A stretch of 7,182 nt of DNA from JAFGSZ01 sp964492185 (GTDB lineage Bacteria; Bacteroidota; Bacteroidia; Bacteroidales; UBA10428). The notes under the pieces were generated by a model. It was not told the origin of the DNA. It made no database searches and saw nothing but the letters and a program-made list of their open reading frames with translations. The DNA is taken from positions 1-7,182 of the forward strand of contig CAZBJH010000148.1 of the NCBI GenBank assembly GCA_964492185.1, given 5' to 3'. The translations under genes were made by a program, and so were the position numbers. Positions within the stretch are counted from its first letter, which is position 1, and the number at the start of each line of letters is the position of its first letter. Of the stretch, positions 1-5,899 are shown piece after piece.

Positions 1-361
1 ACATGTATCCTTTTCTATGTCCAAGAATTTTAGCCAAATCATTTTGATTTAATCCAGCCTCTTTAATTTTGGTTTTAATCAGCTTTTTTCTTTTTTGATA
101 AAATTCATTTTCAGCTTCTACTAAAGCTTCAGCTAAATCACTATCCTTAATCTGATTATTGGTTACGGCATTCTCATTCGACCAATTATTCTTTTCGTAA
201 TTTTTAATCAAATCACGTAAATGGTTCCTTATAGGTTCGTATGATTTATCGTTTTTAATCAGCACTCGAAGCTGCAAAAACAGAGATGATGCTTTTTCAT
301 ATTCCAGTTCACTTGTCAGTGAAGTAATCTTTTGTATGTTTTGTATCGAAAATTTATCCAT
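1..361 (-). CDS. HigA-like helix-turn-helix antitoxin (partial, C-terminus beyond window)
   Basis: This is an open frame from an ATG at 361-359 that runs to the left edge without a stop, giving 120 residues. The N-terminal 70 or so residues are polar and probably helical. Residues 92-120 read as the start of an XRE-type helix-turn-helix: a KKLIKTKIKEAGLNQNDLAKILG pattern in which 'GLNQNDLAKILG' fits helices 2 and 3 of the fold. The recognition helix and C-terminus are cut off. It lies directly after a HigB-family toxin gene on the same strand, the toxin-first order usual for higBA modules. By family knowledge the protein should bind and neutralise the toxin and repress the shared promoter. 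The family call is fairly secure. The antitoxin role rests on the neighbour, and a plain XRE regulator is the alternative. Confidence 0.75.
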   Translation of the reverse strand, partial: MDKFSIQNIQKITSLTSELEYEKASSLFLQLRVLIKNDKSYEPIRNHLRDLIKNYEKNNWSNENAVTNNQIKDSDLAEALVEAENEFYQKRKKLIKTKIKEAGLNQNDLAKILGHRKGYM

Positions 362-386
362 TTTAAATCAGTTTTTGAACACGTAA

Positions 387-701
387 TCATTTCTCAATCG
401 TTGACTTATTACCTTTGAAGGTTTTATCATACTCATCATGTAAGCCTGTCCAGATAACAGTAGCTTCATTCTCTTCGAATACTACTAAAATCATGGTGCG
501 ATGAACATTTAAATCGAAAAAGTAAAATCCATCGCTATGCACACAATCTGCATCAGGTCGGGTTTCTTTTATCTCACTTTGTTTTGTCCGGTTACCATTT
601 TCAATATCTGAGATTAATTTATCAATGGCTTTAACCAGCTTTGTATTACCACGATTTTTGTTTTTTAATTTAATCAGTTTATGTTTTCGTAATAATTCCA
701 A
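387..701 (-). CDS. HigB/RelE-fold type II toxin, possibly C-terminally truncated by a nonsense codon
   Basis: This encodes a 104-residue protein resembling HigB_toxin family mRNA interferases, which cleave mRNA in association with the ribosome. Visible family features are a helical N-terminal half, the 'RPDAD' segment at 48-52, the strand 'FYFFDLNVHRT' at 59-69, and 'WTGLHDEYDKTF' at 84-95, which matches the family's G-T-H-x-E-Y-D signature with Leu in place of Thr. There is no ATG: the start chosen is TTG (701-699), and the frame is closed by TAG five codons further upstream. The frame ends at TGA (389-387). Reading that codon as Trp would add WLRVQKLI and end at TAA (365-363), one base before the antitoxin ATG. 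From memory, relatives often continue with 'KWL' at this point, so this may be a nonsense mutation that weakens or kills the toxin. Family call good; activity uncertain. Confidence 0.72.
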   Translation of the reverse strand: MELLRKHKLIKLKNKNRGNTKLVKAIDKLISDIENGNRTKQSEIKETRPDADCVHSDGFYFFDLNVHRTMILVVFEENEATVIWTGLHDEYDKTFKGNKSTIEK

Positions 702-722
702 AATCAGTGTATTAATCTAACG

Positions 723-730
723 CAAAGTTA
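723..730 (-). promoter_or_regulatory. Candidate -7 promoter element for the toxin-antitoxin operon
   Basis: On the minus strand this reads TAACTTTG, an exact match to the Bacteroidota -7 consensus TAnnTTTG. It lies 21 bases before the proposed toxin TTG start, so transcription would begin very close to the start codon. I see no clear -33 TTG at the usual distance, so the call rests on one element plus position. Confidence 0.45.
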
Positions 731-843
731 AGAATTAAGTTTCACATATTATAGAACATATTCTTATTATTTTTGGAAAGATGTCGGCCTTAGAATTCGA
801 TTATCGGCTGGGATTTGTACTCTTGTAATTTCGAAAAATGAGC

Positions 844-882
844 AAAAAACCCTTTCGTGCGTAATAGCTCACACACGAAAGG
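844..882 (-). terminator. Intrinsic terminator downstream of the methyltransferase gene
   Basis: A perfect 9-bp stem, CCTTTCGTG (851-859) with CACGAAAGG (874-882), encloses a 14-base loop. On the minus strand it is followed, after one G, by six T residues (844-849 on the plus strand are A). It lies about 57 bases after the methyltransferase stop codon. Plus-strand termination is less likely because only a short AATTTT follows the stem there. Confidence 0.82.
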
Positions 883-939
883 AATTTTCAAATTCATATT
901 TTAATCGAACCGCGAATTTACGGCTGATTCCATCATACT

Positions 940-1710
940 TTAAATCTTCTTTCCGATATAAAACATATAGCCGTAATATGCTTTGTATTTGTAATATAAC
1001 TCTGCTTCATATCGCTGGGAAGCGATAAATTCTTCTATGGTTTTGTTCCCGTTATATTTTTTCAGAAAGGATTCTCGTCTCAAGGTTTGCCAGGCATAAT
1101 AGTCTGTCCAAATAGTCTCGGGCAGGATATAAGCGGCAATCGGAAGATAGCCTGCTTTTTGCATTTGAGCAAGCTTGTTTGGTATTGTATCTATTTCGGG
1201 ATATGCTTTTTGCCAAAATTCCTGAATTTCGGCGGGTCGCTCTTCAGTAAACCAGGTATTTTCTGTAACTGCGATATATCCGTCATGTTTCAGAAATTTA
1301 CGCCACTCGTTCAGTCCACGCTCAAATCCAATGTTATAAATCGCACCTTCCGACCAGATCAAGTCTAATTCTTCCTCTTGAAACGGAAGATTTTCCATAT
1401 TCCCGACAATGCCTTTCACTTTATCCTGAAGATTTTTGATTTGGGCATTATGGTTGAATTGATTTATAAAATCACGCCAAACATCAACACCGATAATTTC
1501 ACAGGGTGTGTTTTGTCCTAATACCATTGTTTGACCGCCCGTTCCACAACCAATATCGGCAATTTTGGACTTTTCGGTAAGACCGTTTATAAAACTCAAT
1601 GCTTTAAGCGTTTCTTCCGGACTCCCGGGACCTTGACGTTCTGTATTTGAAAAATATTCATGAATAATATTCAAGTCAAATTCGTGAATTGTTTGTTTTT
1701 CTTTGTTCAT
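940..1710 (-). CDS. Class I SAM-dependent methyltransferase
   Basis: This encodes a 256-residue cytoplasmic protein with a Rossmann-type methyltransferase domain. Motif I is 'IADIGCGTGGQ' at 50-60, the glycine-rich SAM loop. An acidic residue, D76 in 'IIGVDVW', ends strand 2 and should bind the SAM ribose. 'NMENLPF' (104-110) fits the adenine-binding region and 'LDLIWSEGAIYNIGF' (115-129) covers strand 4. The N-terminal 'FFSNTERQGPGSPE'-like stretch (about 20-32) and the C-terminal 'YYGYMFYIGKKI' are typical of a methyltransferase group I know from Bacteroidota and some methanogens, whose substrate is not established. There is no signal peptide or membrane segment. It starts at ATG 1710-1708 and appears to be a single-gene unit with its own terminator. 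Fold and cofactor are secure; the methyl acceptor is unknown. Confidence 0.9.
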   Translation of the reverse strand: MNKEKQTIHEFDLNIIHEYFSNTERQGPGSPEETLKALSFINGLTEKSKIADIGCGTGGQTMVLGQNTPCEIIGVDVWRDFINQFNHNAQIKNLQDKVKGIVGNMENLPFQEEELDLIWSEGAIYNIGFERGLNEWRKFLKHDGYIAVTENTWFTEERPAEIQEFWQKAYPEIDTIPNKLAQMQKAGYLPIAAYILPETIWTDYYAWQTLRRESFLKKYNGNKTIEEFIASQRYEAELYYKYKAYYGYMFYIGKKI

Positions 1711-1746
1711 TTTCTTTTATTTTATTGCATACACGAAGAAGAGTAT

Positions 1747-1767
1747 TACAATACTTTCTTTATTGTA
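1747..1767. promoter_or_regulatory. Operator-like inverted repeat upstream of the methyltransferase
   Basis: Perfect 7-bp arms, TACAATA (1747-1753) and TATTGTA (1761-1767), are separated by 7 bases. The left arm also overlaps a smaller palindrome, GTATT-AC-AATAC (1743-1754). The site lies about 37 bases before the methyltransferase start, where a dimeric repressor could act or where an mRNA leader could fold. The symmetry is visible; its function is inferred. Confidence 0.35.
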
Positions 1768-1833
1768 CGCAGCTTAAAAACTTAAATTTACTTAATTGAA
1801 AACTGATCCCGAAAAGGATTATCCGGGAACACA

Positions 1834-1841
1834 CAAAGATA
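1834..1841 (-). promoter_or_regulatory. Candidate -7 promoter element for the methyltransferase
   Basis: The minus strand reads TATCTTTG, matching TAnnTTTG, 124 bases before the methyltransferase start. No convincing -33 element lies at the expected spacing. A second match, TAACTTTG at 1928-1921, is further upstream and could serve instead. With the nearer site, the inverted repeat at 1747-1767 would lie in the transcribed leader. Confidence 0.35.
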
Positions 1842-1970
1842 CAATCTATACAGGAAGTACAGATTGTTTACAGAACAATATCCAAACTAAACATAAACAT
1901 CCAATTTTTTCCAGAGGTTACAAAGTTATAAAAAATAAAACAACATAATAAAACTTAAGCTTTTTTCAAA

Positions 1971-2060
1971 TACGGGTGAGATGTGTTGGGCGCACGGTAT
2001 AGTTTTATGTAAGACCAGGGGGGCAGATGCAAGTCCTTTGAAGCTGAAACGGTCTTTCAG
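1971..2060. other. GC-richer island with hairpin potential, unexplained
   Basis: About 90 bases stand out as roughly half GC in a surrounding that is strongly AT-rich. The island contains six consecutive G (2018-2023) and a 6-bp stem, AAGACC (2011-2016) with GGTCTT (2051-2056). The minus strand is open across the island in one frame but has no ATG. The octamer GTGCGCCC on the minus strand (1995-1988) resembles the 5' end of some bacterial group II introns, but no intron-encoded reverse transcriptase is present. It could be a mobile-element remnant or a small RNA. Confidence 0.35.
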
Positions 2061-2165
2061 TAAATCATATTATTTTCATTCATTTTTATGAATAGTAAGG
2101 GATTAATTATATTTTTATATGTTGAAGTATTTCAATATTAAATATGACATTAAATATTTGATAAA

Positions 2166-2966
2166 TTGAGCAGTAAAAAGAAATTTGATACGGGACTTAT
2201 TCTTAGTGGAGGAGCTGTGAGGGGATTTGCTCACCTCGGGGCTATTCAGGCGCTACACGAACATGACGTTAAACCGGATATCGTTGCGGGCAGCAGTGCA
2301 GGATCTATTGCAGGCGCTTTTTATGCAGACGGATATGAACCCGAAGAGATACTGAAAATACTTACGGGCAAGAAGATGTCGGATTATTTCAGGGTGACGG
2401 TACCTAAAACGGGGTTTCTACAGGTGCGGGGGCTCAGGAAATTACTGGAGGATAATCTCAGGACAAAAAAGATTGAAGACCTTAAACTACCGCTGGTAAT
2501 TTGTGCCACTGAATTATTGTCGGGTAAAGCCGAGTATTTCAGGGAAGGCGATCTGATAGATTATATTATTGCTTCCTGTTCGATCCCGATCTTGTTTGAA
2601 ACTAAGAATATTGGCAAAAAGATATATGTGGACGGTGGTATCCTAGATAACCTGCCTGTTTTTCCACTTCAAAAAGAATGTAAAAAGTTGATAGGCATAC
2701 ATGTAAATCCGCTTGGAAAACTTGATGAAATAAGAAATGTTCGTCACATAGCTGAAAGGTCCTTTCACCTGGCTGTAGGATCGGAGATCAACCGTAAGAA
2801 GAAGTTGTTTGATATTTATATTGAGCCGGAAAAGCTGAACGGTTATCCTTTGATGGATATGAAAAAGGCAAAGGAGATCTATTCCATTGGTTATGATAAG
2901 GCTAATGAAGTGCTGGAAAAGAAAAAGGAGAAAAAAGGATGGAAAAGTTTTTTTTCATCATCCTGA
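2166..2966 (+). CDS. Patatin-like phospholipase (RssA-like)
   Basis: This encodes a 266-residue predicted serine lipid acyl hydrolase of the bacterial patatin family. The oxyanion-hole loop is 'SGGAVRGFAHLG' (14-25). The nucleophile elbow 'GSSAG' (42-46) has Ser44 as the catalytic residue. The catalytic Asp is D156 in 'YVDGGILDNLPV'. Both members of the Ser-Asp dyad are therefore present. There is no signal peptide or membrane span, and the lysine-rich C-terminal tail suggests a cytoplasmic or membrane-associated enzyme. The start is TTG at 2166: an in-frame TAA at 2151-2153 lies just upstream, no ATG occurs in between, and the conserved 'TGLILSGG' begins at residue 9, so a later start would destroy the fold. 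It is a single gene on the plus strand. The lipid substrate cannot be told from sequence. Confidence 0.92.
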   Translation: MSSKKKFDTGLILSGGAVRGFAHLGAIQALHEHDVKPDIVAGSSAGSIAGAFYADGYEPEEILKILTGKKMSDYFRVTVPKTGFLQVRGLRKLLEDNLRTKKIEDLKLPLVICATELLSGKAEYFREGDLIDYIIASCSIPILFETKNIGKKIYVDGGILDNLPVFPLQKECKKLIGIHVNPLGKLDEIRNVRHIAERSFHLAVGSEINRKKKLFDIYIEPEKLNGYPLMDMKKAKEIYSIGYDKANEVLEKKKEKKGWKSFFSSS

Positions 2967-3031
2967 AAATATTGTGAGTAGGAGAGTTTATGTGTTACAT
3001 GCATTAATTTTTTACAGAAAAAGAATAATAC

Positions 3032-3039
3032 TAACTTTG
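3032..3039 (+). promoter_or_regulatory. Candidate -7 promoter element for cysS
   Basis: TAACTTTG matches the Bacteroidota -7 motif TAnnTTTG exactly. The region about 20 bases upstream is T-rich (TTTTTTAC) but lacks a clean TTG. Transcription from here would give cysS a leader of about 230 bases containing the repeat and both folded structures. I found no better match closer to the gene. Confidence 0.5.
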
Positions 3040-3070
3040 TTCTTTTGATTTATTACTAAGCTTATCCTAT

Positions 3071-3092
3071 TTAGTGTCTGTCCATAATGTCC
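3071..3092 (+). repeat. 22-base dispersed repeat, copy 1
   Basis: This copy matches 7154-7175 at 20 of 22 positions in the same orientation, sharing the core GTCTGTCCATAA. The copies differ only at their 5th and 18th bases (T here, A in the other). It may be the terminal sequence of an insertion sequence or of a small non-autonomous element; no transposase is present in the window. Confidence 0.6.
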
Positions 3093-3098
3093 GATATC

Positions 3099-3170
3099 AG
3101 CGTTGTTGCTCAAATTTTAAATCCTCGAATACTTTAGTATACCGCGGTTTAAAATGTTTTTCACAACGTT
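3099..3170. repeat. Large nested imperfect inverted repeat
   Basis: The outer arms AGCGTTGT (3099-3106) and ACAACGTT (3163-3170) pair over 8 bases with one G-T wobble. The middle arms ATTTTAAATCC (3114-3124) and GGTTTAAAAT (3146-3155) pair with one bulged base. The centre holds ATACT-TT-AGTAT (3129-3140) next to the palindrome ACCGCGGT (3141-3148). The arms are coaxial, so the stretch could fold as one long hairpin in the cysS leader or be a miniature-element remnant. Confidence 0.5.
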
Positions 3171-3186
3171 AATAATTTTTAAAGGT

Positions 3187-3240
3187 GTTCAAGAACTCAC
3201 TTCGTTCGGTTCGCACGCCTTGATCTCGAACATTCTGAAC
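3187..3240. repeat. Second nested inverted repeat before cysS
   Basis: The outer arms GTTCAAGAA (3187-3195) and TTCTGAAC (3233-3240) pair with one bulged A. The inner arms GTTCG (3204-3208) and CGAAC (3227-3231) pair exactly. An alternative fold pairs TCAAG (3189-3193) with CTTGA (3219-3223), so two structures compete. It is GC-richer than its surroundings. A leader RNA structure or a repetitive extragenic element is possible; neither is shown. Confidence 0.4.
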
Positions 3241-3275
3241 AAACACTACTAGTTTATTGACAAACACTATTTATT

Positions 3276-4754
3276 ATGCATTCTCAGGCTGACAAATTTG
3301 TCATTTATAATACACTTACCAGAAAAAAGGAAACCTTTACACCCGCACACAGCCCCCACGCCGGTTTGTATGTTTGCGGCCCTACTGTATACAGCAGTCC
3401 CCACCTCGGGCATGCCCGGGGCGCCATTACCTATGATGTCCTTTTTCGTTACCTAAAACACCTGGGTTATCATGTTAGGTATGTCCGCAATATTACAGAT
3501 GTGGGTCACCTGGAAGATGAGGTAGAAGGTGCGGGTGAAGATCGCATACAAAAACGTGCAAGGATTGAGCGCCTTGAACCTATGGAGCTTGTGCAGCAAA
3601 ATATCAACAGGTATAATGAAAGTATGCGTTTGTTGAATGTGCTTCCGCCTGGTATTGAACCGCATGCCTCAGGTCATATTATTGAACAGCAGCAGCTTGC
3701 GCAAAAAATTTTGGACAGTGGCTATGGATATGTTGTAAACGGTTCGGTTTATTTTGATGTGATGAAATATAACCGGGATTATCAGTACGGTAAACTATCG
3801 GGAAGAAAGGTGGAGGATCTGATGAGTAATACAAGGCAACTCGAGGGACAGCAGGAAAAGAAAAGCCCCCTGGATTTTGCTTTATGGAAAAAAGCATCAC
3901 CCGAGCATCTTATGCACTGGCCGTCGCCATGGAGTGAAGGATTTCCCGGCTGGCATATCGAATGTTCGGCAATGAGCATGAAATATCTGGGTGAAAATTT
4001 TGATATTCACGGCGGGGGTATGGATCTGTTATTTCCGCATCATGAGTGTGAGATAGCTCAAACAGTGGCTGCTCAGGGCAGGGAGAGTGTACGTTACTGG
4101 ATGCATAACAACATGATAACGATCAAAGGTCAAAAAATGGCAAGAAGCCTGAATAATTTCATTACCCTTGACGAACTATTTTCAGGATCTAATCCTCTAC
4201 TGCAAAAGGCTTATAATCCGATGGCAGTTAGATTTTTTATACTACTGGCCCATTACCGCAGTACGCTTGATTTCTCGAATGAAGCCCTGCAATCAGCTGA
4301 AAAAGGATTATCACGTTTGATGAAGGCCGTAAATGTATTGCATAATATACACTCATCTGACAAGTCAACAGTTGATATTAGCAAGCTGGAAGGAGACTGT
4401 TATGCAGCTGTCAATGATGATATGAACACTCCTGTGATGATTTCCCATTTGTTTGAAGGGGTGAAGATAATCAATTCGGTAAAGGAGGGAAAGGAAAAGT
4501 TATCAGGAAGTGACATAGAAAAATTGAAGGAATTGTATACTCTTTTTATAAATGAGATATTAGGCCTGGAAGAAGAAAAAAAGGAACAGAAAGGCATTGT
4601 AACTGAAAAACTTATCGATGACCTGCTTGAACTGAGAATAAAAGCGAAGCAGAGAAATGATTTTGAAACAGCCGACAGGATCAGGCTTATATTAAAAGAG
4701 GCCGGTGTCATTGTCAGGGATAAGAAAGACGGGTTTGAATGGGAGTTTGAATGA
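3276..4754 (+). CDS. cysS: Cysteinyl-tRNA synthetase
   Basis: This encodes the 492-residue class I enzyme that charges tRNA-Cys with cysteine using ATP in the cytoplasm. The catalytic domain shows 'YVCGPTVYSSPHLGHARG' (32-49) with the HIGH motif as HLGH (43-46). The zinc ligands are C34, C230 in 'GWHIECSAMS', H255 and E259 in 'FPHHECE', with the same 25- and 4-residue spacing between the last three as in the E. coli enzyme. The KMSKS loop appears as KMARS (287-291), keeping the first Lys, the Met and the final Ser. The C-terminal region, from about 330, holds the helical DALR-type domain, and 'RNDFETADRIRLILKEAGV' near the end is characteristic of CysRS. Length is slightly above the E. coli protein (461) and normal for the phylum. 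It starts at ATG 3276. It is convergent with the adaptor gene, with no bases between the stops. Confidence 0.98.
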   Translation: MHSQADKFVIYNTLTRKKETFTPAHSPHAGLYVCGPTVYSSPHLGHARGAITYDVLFRYLKHLGYHVRYVRNITDVGHLEDEVEGAGEDRIQKRARIERLEPMELVQQNINRYNESMRLLNVLPPGIEPHASGHIIEQQQLAQKILDSGYGYVVNGSVYFDVMKYNRDYQYGKLSGRKVEDLMSNTRQLEGQQEKKSPLDFALWKKASPEHLMHWPSPWSEGFPGWHIECSAMSMKYLGENFDIHGGGMDLLFPHHECEIAQTVAAQGRESVRYWMHNNMITIKGQKMARSLNNFITLDELFSGSNPLLQKAYNPMAVRFFILLAHYRSTLDFSNEALQSAEKGLSRLMKAVNVLHNIHSSDKSTVDISKLEGDCYAAVNDDMNTPVMISHLFEGVKIINSVKEGKEKLSGSDIEKLKELYTLFINEILGLEEEKKEQKGIVTEKLIDDLLELRIKAKQRNDFETADRIRLILKEAGVIVRDKKDGFEWEFE

Positions 4755-5888
4755 TTATTTGCCCGGCACCCTTCCTGCTTCCAGGTATGAAATGCCTGAA
4801 ATAACAATATCAGCTTTTAGTAATTCATCAGAAGGATCCCTGATCTCAATCATATCTCCTTTTTGAATGCCTGTGTGAACGGTTGTTCTCATATAACCGT
4901 TTTCTTTTTTAATATAAACAAAGCTTACTTCGTTTTCAACTGTTACAGCCTGAGATGGCACCATATATAAGGAATCACTGTCAACATTGATCTTCGCCCG
5001 TACTGACATTCCGGGTATAAAATTCTTGTCAGGCTGTAACAGGCGGCCATGGACTGTCACTTGCCGGGTATGTTCATCAACGATTTTGCCGGTCACGGTT
5101 ACAATGCCCTCAAAAGAAAATGTGGTGTCGGAAACTGTTGTAAACAGGATCTTTTGTCCCTGTGCGATTTTATGAATTTCTTTTTCGGGTACCAACAATT
5201 TCATGTGCAGGCGGTTATTGTTTGTGATCTCGCAGATCACTTCACCCGGACCGGCATATTTGCCGTGGTTTATATTTATGCCGGTAATGTAACCGGAAAT
5301 GGGTGCCCGTAAAAGGACTTCGGGCGATATGCCGTCAACATGAATACTGTCGGTGTTTATCCCCAGATAATCGAGCTGAGCCTTTAATGATAAGTAGTTG
5401 GCTTCGGCAGTTCTGAAATCGGCCCTGGCTTTTTGAAGCTTTTTCAGTGATGCGGCATTTTCAACAGCCAGCTCTCCCTGCCTTTTATATTCCTCACGAT
5501 GGTATTCCAGCTGACTTTTGGATTCCAAAAAATTCTGCTGTAAACGGATATAATCGGGATGCTCGAGGCTGGCAAGCAATTCACCCTTTTTTACATAGTT
5601 TCCCGTATAAAAATTGATTTCTTTTATGTATCCCCCTACAGGCACTGAAACCGAAGCCATACTTCCGGGATGTGATTTAATAGATCCTGTACATTCAACA
5701 AATACACCGGTCTCTGTTTTGTTGAGCTTGCCTGTTTTAATACCTGCCTGCTGTCGCTCTTCCCCTGTGATCCGTATAAGGCTTACAGTATCTGTTTCCT
5801 GGGAGGCCCGGTCATTGTCCGGGGTTTTTGTTGTGCAGGCCGGCAGCAGAATTATAAGGGTAATTATCTTAAAAATTATTTGTCTCAT
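4755..5888 (-). CDS. RND efflux periplasmic adaptor lipoprotein (HlyD/CusB-like)
   Basis: This encodes a 377-residue membrane fusion protein that should link an inner-membrane RND pump to a TolC-type channel. The N-terminus is a lipoprotein signal with a lipobox LPAC, making Cys18 the predicted lipidated residue. Approximate order: first barrel-sandwich half at 80-112 ('VPVGGYIKEI', 'VKKGELLASLEHPDY'), a long coiled-coil hairpin at 113-180, second sandwich half at 190-222 ('APISGYITGI'), beta-barrel at 225-300 and a membrane-proximal domain to the end. The hairpin segment resembles the CusB/CzcB branch, but I see no His- or Met-rich metal site, so heavy-metal export is only a guess. The gene follows the tolC-like gene after 11 bases and is surely co-transcribed with it. 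It ends with TAA immediately beside the cysS stop. Confidence 0.9.
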   Translation of the reverse strand: MRQIIFKIITLIILLPACTTKTPDNDRASQETDTVSLIRITGEERQQAGIKTGKLNKTETGVFVECTGSIKSHPGSMASVSVPVGGYIKEINFYTGNYVKKGELLASLEHPDYIRLQQNFLESKSQLEYHREEYKRQGELAVENAASLKKLQKARADFRTAEANYLSLKAQLDYLGINTDSIHVDGISPEVLLRAPISGYITGININHGKYAGPGEVICEITNNNRLHMKLLVPEKEIHKIAQGQKILFTTVSDTTFSFEGIVTVTGKIVDEHTRQVTVHGRLLQPDKNFIPGMSVRAKINVDSDSLYMVPSQAVTVENEVSFVYIKKENGYMRTTVHTGIQKGDMIEIRDPSDELLKADIVISGISYLEAGRVPGK

Positions 5889-5899
5889 AGCGGATTGTA

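Larger units (their letters stand above)
1711..2165. other. Divergent intergenic region, 455 bases
   Basis: This stretch separates the minus-strand methyltransferase from the plus-strand phospholipase gene and should hold both promoters. It is mostly very AT-rich. It contains an operator-like inverted repeat (1747-1767), two minus-strand TAnnTTTG matches (1834-1841 and 1921-1928), and a GC-richer island (about 1971-2060) with a run of six G. I see no convincing open reading frame or RNA gene. No good plus-strand TAnnTTTG was found for the phospholipase gene. Confidence 0.6.
2967..3275. other. Intergenic region upstream of cysS, 309 bases, with repeats and folded structures
   Basis: No gene is visible. 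In order it holds a plus-strand TAACTTTG promoter element (3032-3039), a copy of a 22-base repeat also found at the right edge (3071-3092), a nested inverted repeat (3099-3170), a second nested structure (3187-3240), and a 10-base direct repeat ACAAACACTA (3239-3248 and 3260-3269) just before the cysS ATG. It looks like a cysS promoter region into which repeat-type DNA has been inserted. Confidence 0.55.

Noticed and set aside
1101..1121. Partial resemblance of AGTCTGTCCAAATAGTC to the 22-base repeat
   Set aside because: It lies inside the conserved methyltransferase coding sequence (the Trp-Thr-Asp-Tyr-Tyr region) and similarity is limited to the GTCTGTCCA core; probably chance.
1087..1368. 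Plus-strand open frame of 93 codons inside the methyltransferase gene
   Set aside because: It is entirely antisense to a well-supported conserved gene and its translation resembles no family I know.
1971..2060. tRNA or complete group II intron in the GC-richer island
   Set aside because: No cloverleaf with acceptor and anticodon arms can be drawn, and there is no reverse transcriptase gene or domain V hairpin nearby.
2936..2964. Hairpin AGGATG/CATCCT at the end of the phospholipase gene as a terminator
   Set aside because: The stem contains a T-run but is not followed by one, and it overlaps the last codons; chance pairing in a Lys-rich C-terminus is likely.
3453..3979. Several minus-strand open frames of 65-73 codons within cysS
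   Set aside because: They lie antisense to an intact cysS whose motifs are all present; they are frame shadows.
4400..4807. Minus-strand open frame of 135 codons across the end of cysS and the adaptor gene
   Set aside because: It overlaps both real genes, has a Ser/Phe-rich composition typical of antisense frames and shows no domain.
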